Positions 22,851 to 34,552 of a stretch of 64,000 nt of DNA are shown here, piece after piece. Under the pieces are notes generated by a model. It saw only the letters and a program-made list of their open reading frames with translations. It did not search any database and was not told where the DNA came from. Source of the DNA: Pisaster brevispinus (Eukaryota; Echinodermata; Asteroidea; Forcipulatida; Asteriidae); contig JAMKCF010000021.1 in NCBI GenBank assembly GCA_023634235.1, forward strand, positions 10,303,764-10,367,763. Reading direction: 5' to 3'. Numbering within the stretch: the stretch's first letter is position 1; the number at the start of each line of letters is the position of its first letter. The position numbers and the translations under genes were made by a program.

Positions 22851-24799
22851 ATTTGTTTTTAGATGGTGAATGTACACATACATGTGTAAATGTACACAGT
22901 TCTGCGCACAGTTTGTATAACCACCATACACGACCTGTGCAGTTAAAAATGGCTTTAAATGGTTGGTCAACTCAGTGGAAAATGTTCCCAAGAGTACGAG
23001 AGCTAATGATTATGTAATCTCCTTTTCACAACAATTTGTTTCATTGTAATTTGTAATTTTATGAAGTCACCTTGATTTAACCGTATGAGTTGCCTTTGTA
23101 ATGCTGTACATTTGCTGTTTGGTTGTTGTTTGCAAGTTTGTGCACACAAGCTGGGTACTTTTCTTGATGTTACAATGTATTTAATTAGCTTTAGCATTTT
23201 TCAGTTTTTTGTTTTTTTTTCAAAACATATTTTTTTGTAAATTTCTTAAAATCTCAAAGGACTTTTACTTTTAGTATTAACTTTTACTACTGATACTCTG
23301 ATTGTCACTGTTATTCAATTTTTTGGTGTAGTTTTTACTATTGTAAACCAAATAGCTTTAAAGTACTGCTTGTTTGGTGAAGTAATTCAATAAAATAGAA
23401 ATAATTCTAAATAAAAATCATTATGGTGAGCAGTGATTAAAATCGTTCTTTAACAATGATTAGTGTGGGTGGAGCGAATTGGATCAGCTTATTGTTCTAA
23501 CAGTGATTACAGTGTGGATGGAGCTTAAGTGTGAAGTTTACAAAATGAAAAATATTGCAAAAGGTTGTCGAGAGCAGGGAGGAGTCAGGACACCCTGGAC
23601 CAACCCCAGGATCTGAGCTTACATGTACGCAGCCACACAACCATTTTGAACACATTAAAAAATGGGCCAAAATGTCTGTAGGTAGGAAGCACTGATCGGC
23701 CCTTCCATGGCAGAACAGCCTAACTCGAAAATTCTGGTTTTTATAAAAGATCATTTCTGGGTAAACTGAGGGTGCTTTTTCCATTGCAAAGTTTAAAAAG
23801 GCATGCTATGTATGGATGTCAATATAACGTGTCCAATCTCAGCCCCGTTTTATGGTAAAAAGGCTTATCTCTGTACTTGCTTTTCGCAAAATGTCACTTG
23901 TCGAGTTAAGCTGATTTGCCATGGAAGGGACATGATGCTGGTTAGTCTTCTCTTTTGATTCTAGTACAATGTGACACACAGCCACCGGCTCTCTATCACA
24001 CAAACATTCACTTTGAACTTACCCACCACATTTCTCAAAATGTCTTTGCAGAACAGCTCCTCTTGTGCATAATGTAAACTATACTGCGATTACCAACGAT
24101 CCAGGGACACCATGGAAGGTTTTCACTCCTAGAACATCATAACAAAACAATATTATTGTAAGGCGTTTACATACTTGAGATTTAAACAAAAAATCAAAGA
24201 CCACTTTCAGTGTTCATCGGGCCTCACAAGCATTCCTGAAATTAACAATAATCTCAACTCTTCTTATATGTATTTTGGAGTAAGGTGTACTACCAGCAGC
24301 TAAAGGAGCAAACAGGTTGCTAACCATCAACAATCCGCGTACCCTCACATACATATGTAACAATTTACCCCTGGATGGTGGGAAGCACTTATGGTTAAAA
24401 GTGACATGCCCAAGGAAAACAACTGCCATGACTGGGATTCAAACCTGACATATAGCAAACAATTAACATCGGGCTGACGTTGTGGCAATGGTCAGGGTAT
24501 TGGACAAAGATACCTCATTGCAACATTCTTTTGCAAACAATTATTTACAACATGGCAACGTTGTGTATACAGGCCGACGCAGTGGTTATTTCAATGCATC
24601 ATTACATTCTGATGACCTAACGGGGAGTCGACAAAGATTCCTTGCCACAACCTTACTGATATTTTTCACTAAGAATTTCTGTATGGACGTCTATAATTCA
24701 AGTTGCAAGACTATGACGAGAATGATCAAATCCACAACTTTCACTCCCAACACCACTCTTATTAGCTCACTGTTATGTTTTAAGTTAAAACTGTTAGCT

Positions 24800-25017
24800 A
24801 CGAACTGCAAAGACACTTGTCAAGAAGACATGACAACAGGTGGACCAAGAGACTAACCGAATGGCAACCTAGAAATGGAAAAAGAAGAAGAGAAAGACAG
24901 AAGAGAAGATGGAGGCAAGAAGGAGAAGAGAATGGAAATTGCATGAGGGCTTCAGTCAACATTGGACAAACCCAGCGTGATGATGATGATGCTGAGGATC
25001 AGTATCGGCAACAATGA
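24800..25017 (+). pseudogene. Degenerate 3' end of a non-LTR retrotransposon ORF2
   Basis: The frame starting near 24817 reads NRWTKRLTEWQPRNGKRRR and ERQKRRWRQE. This is the familiar C-terminal signature of several LINE ORF2 proteins (W-x-R-x-TEWxPR-x-GKR ... RQ-x-RRW-x-DE). The expected following segment is lost: after GEENGNC the frame drifts into an Asp run and stops at 25015-25017. No reverse transcriptase domain is visible upstream, so this is a 5'-truncated, broken copy. Confidence 0.6.
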
Positions 25018-25314
25018 AGTACAACACCATGTACTAAGACACTACACCATGGCAGTAGAAACCTAACCAGCACAGATTCCTGAGCCCTAGAGTTAAGTGA
25101 AATTCACCCGCAACCCATCAAACATCCAACTACCATCCAAATACAAGGACTTTATCATTAAGTACACACATGTACATTATACATAGCTTGTCAAAAAAAT
25201 GCTGCCAATAACTTTAACAACAAACAAACCAAGCAACTATTCCTGAACATGCTGAAACTGATTAAAGTTTGTACACCATTCAATTTTTTTGAAAGCATTT
25301 AATACAACTTTGGA

Positions 25315-26000
25315 GATCAAACATTTCAATAACTTTTATCCTGTTAAAGAAAGGAGATATTTGGGAGTCGATACAGTCATCATACTGTATACCGCCCTCT
25401 AGTGACAAGTTAAAATGCAATGCAAATTTATCAGCCACAACATCTGAGATGTCACAGTCCGAGAGCGAATGAAGAACACCAGGGCCCAATTTCATAGTAC
25501 TGCTTAAAGCAGAGATTATTGCTTAAAAATTTCCTGCTAAGCAAAAACAAGCAGGATACCAGTCACAATAGTGCATGTGAAATTTTGACTGGTTAAATTC
25601 TGCTAAGCATGACTTTGGTGTGCTTAGCTATTTTTTGTGTCATGCTAGTCAGATAGCAGCCTTTAAAACCCGTACTGCTTCCTGATTGGCTGTACCTCTA
25701 GCCAAAGTGCATGCCACAATACCGACTGTGTGTGTACACAACACATACTTCAACGCAAAGCATTCTTGCTTGAAACATGACACAATGAGTTCATCAGTGT
25801 CAATAAACCCAGATCAACAGGCTACATTGTGATGTACAGTCAACAAGTATTGCATCAATTAACTCTTTAGAAACGATTTAATCGAACTTTTATAACTTTT
25901 ATCTTGGTAGATCTTTGCGAGTCAATGACTCAATACCACTCATCTTATATACTGCCCTCTAGTGAAAAGTTATAGCACAATTTGAATTAGCTATTGACTG
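25315..26000. repeat. Diverged direct repeats flanking a foldback insertion
   Basis: CAATAACTTTTATCCTG ... ATACCGCCCTCTAGTGACAA (25327-25408) recurs as TATAACTTTTATCTTGG ... ATACTGCCCTCTAGTGAAAA (25890-25967). The foldback repeat at 25484-25638 and unique sequence lie between. Confidence 0.4.
25484..25638. mobile_element. GGGCCCAATTTCAT foldback repeat, copy 2
   Basis: It starts AGGGCCCAATTTCATAGTAC and continues with CTGCTAAGCAAAAACAAGCA, GGATACCAGTCAC and a CTTAGCTATTTTTTGTG end. It is in the orientation opposite to copy 1 and lacks the terminal GGGCCC on the right. Confidence 0.65.
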
Positions 26001-26061
26001 GTCCCCTATTGTCTTTCTGAGCCTCTGCATGTATCATTGTTCAGGCTAAACACACATACAC

Positions 26062-26232
26062 GCAACCTTACGGATCGGGTTTGTGGGGTCCTGCTGTTGT
26101 TGTTCTATTATTCCTATTTCTAAAGAATTCTCTTGTTGTGGGGTCCAGGTTGAACAAAGAATTCCCTTGTGGGGTCCCTTGTCCCACTGTTGAAAAGACC
26201 CAACAAGAACGCTCCTGTAAGCCCACACAACC
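26062..26232 (-). repeat. GGACCCCACAAGAGAATTC repeat, copy 1
   Basis: The reverse complement of 37095-37255 with scattered differences: CTTACGGATCGGGTTTGTGG, AAAGAATTCTCTTGTTGTGG, GAACAAAGAATTCCCTTGTG and CTCCTGTAAGCCCACACAAC. Each copy contains two tandem GGACCCC(R)CAAGAGAATTCTTT units. Confidence 0.75.
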
Positions 26233-27709
26233 ACACGCAATTGTGGCGTGGATCATGACCCCTAAAACGTGTTTACCAGTAATCAATGAGCCCATGCTTA
26301 TCATATGCTGGCACTACATTTTTTTTATGGGGCTAGACTTTAGTGGGGATAGTACATTGGGTTGTACATTAGCTTAGGTAGGTTACATACTACAGTTACT
26401 CTAGAACTGCAGTGCTATTCAAATTGTCTCCACACAATAACACTAACACTAACAGAACGAACCTCAAGGACTTTCTAGGAGTAGGCTACTAACTACTACT
26501 ATATTACTAGTAGTAATAGTAGTAATATATTAGTAATATTTTTACTAAGTTATATCGTATTCCACTTAATCATATGGCAGATTTTACAAAGACCTGATCA
26601 TGGAGTGCAAACAAAGACTGTTTCTTTGAGTCTTAACTTTATTATAGACTATAGAGTAGATTAAGATCGGTCTACCCAAAGTACAGACAATTCGTAGCAA
26701 GGTTTTTCTTTCTCTGTAACTACAAAATGCGGTCTATAAATGCAGTTTCTTTCCATTTTAGCCTAGACTGCTCCCCCACGTGCACTGTACATGTGGTCTC
26801 TACTCTAGTTTGAGCAGAAACAGACAAAGTCTAGAGACTCGCTGCTGGGAGCCCAGGCCAGTCATGCCAGTCAGTAGTGGCACTGTGTCTGTAAGGGTGG
26901 CAGTGTTGTAATTTGTACCACGAGCGTGGACCCGGTTTGGGAAATTTGTTTCAAATTTATATTCAAGCTAAGATTTATCACAAGCACATTGAGGGACTAC
27001 AAAGAATCCTAACCTTGCTACTAAAAAAACATTCATTAAGTTAAAAAGTTACCTTGTCATTTAGAGGGTGTTTCTTGGCTCTGTTCAAACTCGGGTCAGT
27101 ATGGTGCATTTGACGTGATGACAGACAAGTATCCACGCACGCACGCGCAGTTTGAAGCTTATCCGAAAATGTCAAGGCACTCGTTGATTTGATTTGATTT
27201 GAACTTAACGGAAAACATACAGCAGAACATGGCAAAAATGCATACATTGTAACGGGAGAGTAACAATTAAAACAAATAAACAAAAGTAGAAAACAAGAAA
27301 GGAAAACTCCACAAAAATATCACAAAAAAGGATACCCCCTAAAAAGCAAATAACTTAGACTTGTTTCCATATGGATACATGAAAGAAATGGAAGCATAAA
27401 AAACAAACGGATCTAGGCTCAGAGAGTACAAAAATGCAGGATAAACAAAACAAAAGAAGATAACTTAGGATTAAACAACGATTTAAAATAGAAATAAGAA
27501 GCACCCAGACTGTGCTTCCTTTTCACCCGGCTATCGTAGCAAGATGGTTTTAATGGTTTTAATAAGATGGTTTGCAGTACATTGGTCTTAATCTAGTCCC
27601 AGACTCTTGTGTCAACAATTCTACCTCCATGTGTCAACTAAGCCAGTACAAAGCAAACTATTATGCAATGCATTACGAATGACATCACCGGCAGATTCAC
27701 TTGAGGTGC

Positions 27710-27770
27710 GTCCGCTTTTTTTTCTTTTCTTATATATATTTTTTTTTGAGGGGGGGGGGGGTTGGGGGGG
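27710..27770. repeat. Polypyrimidine to poly-G tract
   Basis: TTTTTTTCTTTTCTTATATA, TATTTTTTTTTGAGG and a run of about ten G, then TTGGGGGGGC. Similar T-run/G-run junctions are at 5397-5420, 18058-18086, 21576-21597 and 40826-40838. Confidence 0.8.
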
Positions 27771-28422
27771 CAAGACTTAGGCAAGATGTTTCACCGGATC
27801 CATACGCGCTTGCAAAATCTACAATAAAGGTAACCATGAATGTAAATGCTTAAAACAATAGTTCAAAGATGTTGTTGGCAATCGTCAAATCGTTATCACA
27901 TTTACAGGTCATAATTCGATCTTTCAATGTGTATTGTGCAATCATGGAGGTAGAAATAGACCTCCCCATGGTGCAATCCGCTCCGCAACATTATTATAAT
28001 AGTTCAACGCCAGGATATTTCGCACGTCAATGGGTCGACTTGTACTGCCAGTCTATGTGGCTTAACATTATCACACGGGTTGTACTTTGGCTCGCCCACA
28101 TCCGGGAACGGTCGCTATAGGATCCTTCATATCGAGTATATCGTCCAAGGAATAATCGGAAAAAACAATTTGTTTAACAAACAAAGAACCAATTCATAGA
28201 ACAAATATTTGGCAACTATTTACCGTGTGTATCGTCATGCCATTGTGACAAGACATTTTCAGCACATGCACACTATAAAAACTGGAATGCACAATACTTA
28301 ATTTGGATTGGCGAGAAAAACTACGAATGATTGCCGCTAAAAAGTAATACTAATACCATCTGTGGATTGTAATTGTCAGAGTCAGTTTCATAAACTTTGT
28401 TAAGTTCTACCGTGGACACAAA

Positions 28423-29216
28423 ATGTCTTCCGATGGAGATGGTCGACCGCGTAGGACCTCTGACGTTCCTAAAGGTAAGATTTTAACTCACAATAATATA
28501 ATACAAAATAATTGTCATTATTGAGGGGCCGGGGGGGAATTTCTTTCAATCTGAAAGTTCACAGCTTAAATTAAAAAATCCGTAACTCACACCAGTGTTA
28601 ACCCCCAATAAAAATGTTTGGTGTTTTTTTTTAAACAACAACGTTTTAAGCTTTGAATAGTTTTGAGTTTTTTTAGGTAAATGCCGCAGATACAATGAGT
28701 AACTCTCCTTTAGCGACGACAGACTGTTGATTCTGAAAAAGAGTGGGTTTGTATGGTCTCTTTTGGGCCAACAATCCTTTTTTGTGATTTATTCTCATAA
28801 AAGTATATCGACTGTGCTGTTTTAGCCTTCAAAAAAACACTCTCGGGTCGTTGTTTAGTATTTGTACCATAAGCGTATTAGGACATTTTGGGTAAGCAGT
28901 TTGCAACAGTTAATTACACTTTCTCGTTTATATATAAATAAATGAATAAAAATGCTGGTCAGCTCATACTATCTGTAAAATAAATATCCAGAATGTTTAT
29001 GCCTTTGACACAAGCCCTTCGGGCACAAACACATTGGTAATTTCTGATAATTTTTAAATTTGCCAGTGCCTTTAGGAGAGAAGGCCGATGGTGAACACAG
29101 TTACGACATCGGTGACAATAATAACGAAGACGTTACAGATGCCGTCTCCGTTCCTAGCGGAATGAATGGAGTGAGAACCGTAGAATTATTCAGGTAATTT
29201 CCCAGTTATACATTGC

Positions 29217-29263
<47 letters not shown>

Positions 29264-32200
29264 CTCAAGTAGGCTATGTGATTATTATACAACTTCCATT
29301 TGAAATAAGAGTACGGCAGCCACCATGCCTGATGCGGCAGAGGAAGTCCCCTCCCCCCGGAAAATCCACCGTAAAAGAATTACCAAGATCCCCACGCCTG
29401 ATTGCGATATGGGGGAAGAGGGTATATCCCCCAACGTTCCCATATTTTAATTTTAAAATATTTTCTGTGCAACAATTTTTACATGTAAGTGACCTCTTTA
29501 CATGCCCAGCTATTGTCTAGAATTATTTGAGTCCTTTAGTTACCCAGTAATTGATTTTCCCCCTAATTAGCTAAAATATAATTATCTAAGCAATGCCCCG
29601 ACTTTACCCCCCGACGAGCGAAAGGGCCAATATTTACCACACAATCCAATTATATATATATCAAAATATGCGCATTTCCCAACATTTTTTTAACATCTAA
29701 GTGACTTCTTTACACACCCAGCTAATGTCTAGGATTGTTTGAATCCTTAAGCTACCCAGTAATTGATATCTCTATCTAATTATCTAAGCAATGTCCCCTA
29801 ACGAGCCAATATTTACTACCAAAAATATAAATACTCTGGGGTCTGCCCCCCCCCTCCACTTATATATGTGTAATGGTCCATTCTAGGATATCACTGAATG
29901 TGACTCCCCGGGTCATTAAACTTTGGAGATATGGCCTAATTAATCTTTGTGTGGTATGATCAATTATTGGCCCTTTCCCTCCATTAAGGGTTTTAACAAA
30001 CTATTTTCATCTTGTACAGAAGTACCCCTTTAAATCCTCCAAAGAATTCTTGAGATTCTCAAAACACAATGCAGACCCAACGGGGGGGAGGGGTACACCA
30101 TGCCTATATCGAGCACCCAATGAGATTCCCAGAAAACAATGAGGACACAATATGACCGCGCTAAATGTGAGTCATGATCGACAATATGCGATAAATCTAA
30201 TGGGCCCCATAACGATGACTTTGAGTGCCCTTCCGCACGAGTGGTAAGCCTATATACAATTATGAAAATAACGAAACATTTCTCTGTGTTTTCGTCAGAA
30301 AACTTAAAATCGGCGAGCAAACCGGAAGTGACGCAAACCTTTCATGCACCAGCAAATCATCCGGCCTCATCGGCAATTCGGAAACCGACGTCAGATCCAA
30401 ATTTGAATACAACATGACACACGTGGCACGTGGCAAGGCCATCATCGTCAACAATGTGAACTTTTCGCGGGAATCGGGAATGACGACTCGGGCGGGTAGC
30501 GACAAAGACGCAGACGAACTGGCAGATATTTTACGGATGCTTGGATTTAGCACTGAGCGATACAGTGACGTCACGTGTCTTCAGCTGATTCGTATATTTC
30601 AAAATGGTAAAGTTTGACTCATGTGACATCTATAAAATGTTGGTTTCTTAAAAGAAATGAATAAAACAACTATAAAATATGTATTCATGGGGTTAAAACA
30701 AATCTATATGTTTGCCCGATCATTACGCCAACTGGCAACTTGCATTATTATATTCGGCAGCGAATCGGGATGAATTTGTAAGCTATCTGTATGATAACAA
30801 GTGTCTTTAACAAGCATCTTTAATTTATGAAGACTTCATTATTTTAATTATTTGCCTTTTGACAACAGTATCCACTGAAGACCACAGTAACTACGACTGT
30901 TTTATGTTTGCGATTATGACACATGGTACACATGGTGCAGTGTATTGCACTGACGGTGTAATATCCCCAGACGAGATCATGCAAGAGTTGAAAGGAGATC
31001 GATGTCCAACACTCGTTGGAAAACCCAAAATCTTCTTCATTCAGGTAAAGTGTACGAACAGAAGAACAATATTATACATTCACAATTTCTTTATATTGCA
31101 GAAAGAGATAAAAGCTTCTACAGTGCTTGGAATTGTTTGGGTTTATTATTTTGTTTGCCAAAGATATATCAAATTGATTCAAGGAACATCATTTAGGCCT
31201 AAAAGTTGCGGGTTTTTAAAATGTATTAATTAGTTGTAATAACTGATGATATTTTCAATAAAAAAATTATTATAATGATTTTGGGCAGTCAGGTTAGGCT
31301 CAATTGTTCACGGAAATGAATTTGTGTGTGTGTGATGGTCCCCGTGATCTCACTACCAGAAAGACTTCACTTATCGCATTTCAAACAGAAATATTCACCA
31401 GCACTTTAAAAGTAAGCCGAAACCCCAGAAAACTGACAACTGACTGGTGAATAATCACCATATTAAACATAAATACAGAACAGCAACAACAACAGCATTT
31501 CATGATTATTCCTGTAGGCCTGTCGTGGCCAGCTCCTTGATGGTGGAGTGACAATAGCAAGAGAGGAGACAGACGAAACGGACAGCGGCACACCGCGGCC
31601 GTCTCTCGTGATCCCTGCTGAAGCAGACTTTCTCGTGGCGTACTCTTCACCCCCAGGTAACATGACTGGAAATGCATTGTATTCTTTGTAATTTCATGTA
31701 CGACGACACACGTTATAAATTACGAGTATATTATATTGTATTTTTTAAAATGATTTGGGTCAAAGACAAATTGACTAGAGCGGGGTCTGAACCAACGACC
31801 ACCGGATTAAAATGCCGGCGCTCCGTTCATAAACGACGCGCCGAAGGAAGAAAATGGCGAATAAAAATCACAAACAGAGTCCTCCAATGTTAGTGAAAGA
31901 TTGCGTATGAGAAAGAAGTAGAAACAAAACAAACATAATACATTTTTATAAACAAACAAAAAGGGGGAAGGGCAATAACAATTACAACAAACCACAGACC
32001 GTACGTAACCCATTTTGATAATGCTAAACTTATTTTTCAGGTTATTTTTCGTGGAGGAATAAATCATCCGGTGCGTGGTTCATCCAGGCTTTAATCAGGG
32101 TCCTCAAAGATGCTGGAACATCGCTCGAAGTTAACCAGCTACTAACAAGAGTCAGTTACATAGTAGCTTATGAGTATATTTCAGATTCCTCTATGCCCGA

Positions 32201-32294
32201 CTTCAACGAGAAGAAGCAAATGCCGTTTTACACGTCTACCCTGACCAAAGAACTCTACTTTCGGACGAAAAAGAATCACCCCATTCAACGTTGA
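28423..32294 (+). CDS. Effector (caspase-3/7-like) caspase, complete
   Basis: A cysteine-aspartate protease of the apoptotic executioner type. Six exons: 28423-28474, 29067-29193, 30299-30606, 30869-31044, 31518-31656, 32041-32294 (TGA). Together they encode 351 residues, with splice phases 1,2,1,0,1. Residues 1-95 are a short hydrophilic prodomain without CARD or DED. The p20 part contains RGKAIIVNN (104-112), TTRAGSDKDADEL (substrate-binding Arg124), MTHGTHG with catalytic His181, and QACRG with catalytic Cys223. A linker with EETDETDSG (DETD|S at 240-244) is a likely maturation site. The p10 part has ADFLVAYSSPPGYFSWRN (Arg273 of the S1/S3 pocket), GAWFIQAL, and ends TKELYF plus 11 residues. 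Further candidate prodomain cuts are DVTD|A (42) and SETD|V (90). The start is the first ATG before the first donor. Exon 2 has an alternative in-frame acceptor nine bases downstream (start 29076), which removes three residues. Orthology to caspase-3 versus -7 cannot be decided. Confidence 0.93.
29213..29262. repeat. (GTT)n microsatellite in caspase intron 2
   Basis: About 16 consecutive TGT/GTT triplets, starting 20 bp after the donor of exon 29067-29193. Confidence 0.95.
31750..31835 (-). mobile_element. tRNA-containing repeat, family B, tRNA part only (caspase intron 5)
   Basis: AAATTGACTAGAGCGGGGTC then TGAACCAACGACCACCGG and AAATGCCGGCGCTCCG, matching the reversed tRNA-like segment of the other copies. 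It lies between caspase exons 31518-31656 and 32041-32294. Confidence 0.5.
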
Positions 32295-33034
32295 AACACG
32301 CTGAAACTGATTTAGTCTGGCAGCTTATTTTTGTTTAAAGGAACATTGAACCATGGAGGAACCATGACATAAGACCCTGGCAGCAGAATAGTCGCCAGGG
32401 TTCGAGTTGATTGCTAGACACACACCAATGTAGGGTGCACCCCACTAAATATTGGCAGAAAACAGAGCGTCGGCCTCATTAATATTTTGCAGGCCCCTCA
32501 AAATATTCTATATTTAGACAGATTTGCGAGCCCAATTGTGACCTTGGGGCTGTTCACTTCCAACTTGAAGTATTTTGGATGACATAGGCCCTGAAAAAAT
32601 GGTCCTTTTTGCCAAGAGGTGTAGGGCCATATTTCAGGATCGATGCTCAGACGTTTGGAAAATGACACCGGTTTAGGGGTGTTTTTATTTGGAGGGGGAA
32701 TAACTCGAAGGGTCTTCGGACTCCCCATATCAAATTGAGCAGAGGATAAAAGTTCAACAGTCGATGGATACTATTCCCTTTACGGTAAAAAGCTGCAAGA
32801 CTTCAAAGTACTTTTCAAGTATTTCAGAATCTTTAGCATTTTGCAATAATGCTATGGGAGTTTATTTATTGGGGTGCGCCCTGAATAGTGTTTCAGTTTA
32901 CTTATGGCGTTGTGGCAGGAGATGCTGTCCCCCCATCAGGCAAACCGTGTACAAATTTCTTCTGATAGCACCCTCTTTTGAATCAACCTCCTTCAGCGCA
33001 TGTTAATTTCCCATAGGTGGACAGATTTCCCTAG

Positions 33035-33180
33035 GTCACTCCATTCGAATTAGTGGCTACAGCTATGGCTACGACTGTTGCTAAAGGTGTTTCTAAGGAC
33101 CTCCTAAACTTAAACCCATGATGATACGACGATTCAGCCATAGCAGTAGCTGTAGCCACCAATTTGGACATGGCCTTTTG
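33035..33180. repeat. GGCTACAGCTACGGCTAC foldback repeat, copy 3
   Basis: CGAATTAGTGGCTACAGCTA at the left and GTAGCTGTAGCCACCAATTT then GGACATGGCC at the right. It lies between the caspase stop and the UNC13D 3' end. Confidence 0.55.
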
Positions 33181-33689
33181 TGTAGTTTGAGTTGATCTTC
33201 AAGTCAAGACTGTCAACCTTTGCAGAAAAGCCTTTTGGGTTACGTTGCTTTGAAGATGACATGCTTCATGCAAAATTAAGCTTTATCTAGCAAAATGAGA
33301 ATCAAGCTCAATAAGAAAAGTCTTGCTTTGCAAACAACTTTTTTTATTATTCTCTTTCCACATCTGCCATTAAAAATTTGATTTATACATATTAAATTTT
33401 ATTTACAAAAGTTGTATGTTTCATTATCTTTCTAAACACTTTCTTTTGCTGGCGTTTAGATCAATCATAAAGCATACTAATTTTTTTAATTAATATACTT
33501 TTTTTATGAACATGTACCTTTAATAATTGGGTAGTTGGTTACAAAATAAACATGAACTGAGAAGTTTCAAAATTGACTTGAATGGCACATGACTAATATT
33601 TAACAAAACAAAAACCACAAACCCCCAAAGCACAAAAACCTGTGGTCTCCACCTTGAAAGGACCTAAGGTTTTATAAAAAGATGTGTAG

Positions 33690-34290
33690 CTTGTGGCTGT
33701 TACAGGTCTTTGGGTTCCAGGTACAGCACAGGTCTTTGGGTTCCAGTTCAAACCATGTGGATGTATATGGCTGTTACATACCTTTGGGTTCCAGGTAAAC
33801 CAAGTGGATGTACAGTATAGGCCTTTAGGTTCCATATCATTCGGTAAATATATGTGGCTGATACAGGCCTTTGGGTTCTACCAAACCAGTACAGCACAGG
33901 TCTTTGGGTTCCAGTTCAAACCATGTGGATGTAAGTGGCCGTTACAGGCCTTTTGATTCCATATAAACCAAGTGGATGTACATTACAGGCCTTACGGTTG
34001 CTATGTGGATGCATGTGGCTGTAATAAAACTCATTGACTTGAATTGTGTTCCCAGTTCCAACCCTGTGAATACATGTAGTTGTTACTGACCTATTGGTTC
34101 CAGGTCAAATCATGTCGGTGTTTGTGGCTGCTAGACCAGTTACAGGCCATCGTATGGGCTAAGAATAACCTCAAGCCATCGTATGGGCTAAGGTTAACCT
34201 AGTGGGTGCATGTGGCTGTTGCACACCTTTGTGTTCCCAGTTCAAGCCATGTGCATTGTTGTTGCTGGCCTGTGGGTTCCAGGTCAACTC
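33690..34290. repeat. Degenerate minisatellite, ~45-60-bp units
   Basis: Repeating phrases TGTGGCTGTTACAGG, CCTTTGGGTTCCAG, TTCAAACCATGTGGATGTA, about ten diverged units. A 21-bp direct repeat around CATCGTATGGGCTAAG (34150 and 34178) sits inside. It is between the caspase gene and the UNC13D 3' end and may overlap the UNC13D 3' UTR on the minus strand. Confidence 0.75.
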
Positions 34291-34552
34291 ATATCAAAGC
34301 AAATGGCTTCGTTTTGGCATGAGTTTCAAGACACTTGTCACTACCAGGGTCTGTTTAGGGTAGTAAATTGATTATACAAGTAAAATAATTTAACCATGTA
34401 CCCCGATCATGTGCCAAACAGATCTTCTAGACTCAATGTCAAATGCCGGCAACACAATGCAGTCAACCACGTGGCATCAAATTGCTGATAATGTCAATAG
34501 CTTACAGCACACACAGATGGAAGCAAGGGCTCCAAAGTGTTACTTCAGAGCT

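Larger units (their letters stand above)
21089..28422. other. Intergenic region between the small-protein locus and the caspase gene
   Basis: It holds a family-B repeat (22655-22850), a LINE remnant (24800-25017), a foldback repeat (25484-25638) and the GGACCCC repeat (26062-26232). 23000-24200 and 26400-27700 show nothing I can name beyond AT-rich sequence. A 83-codon frame at 27869-28120 just upstream of the caspase has no recognisable domain. Confidence 0.6.

Noticed and set aside
27869..28120. 83-codon frame upstream of the caspase gene
   Set aside because: No recognisable domain or splice link to the caspase exons; length is within chance for this sequence.
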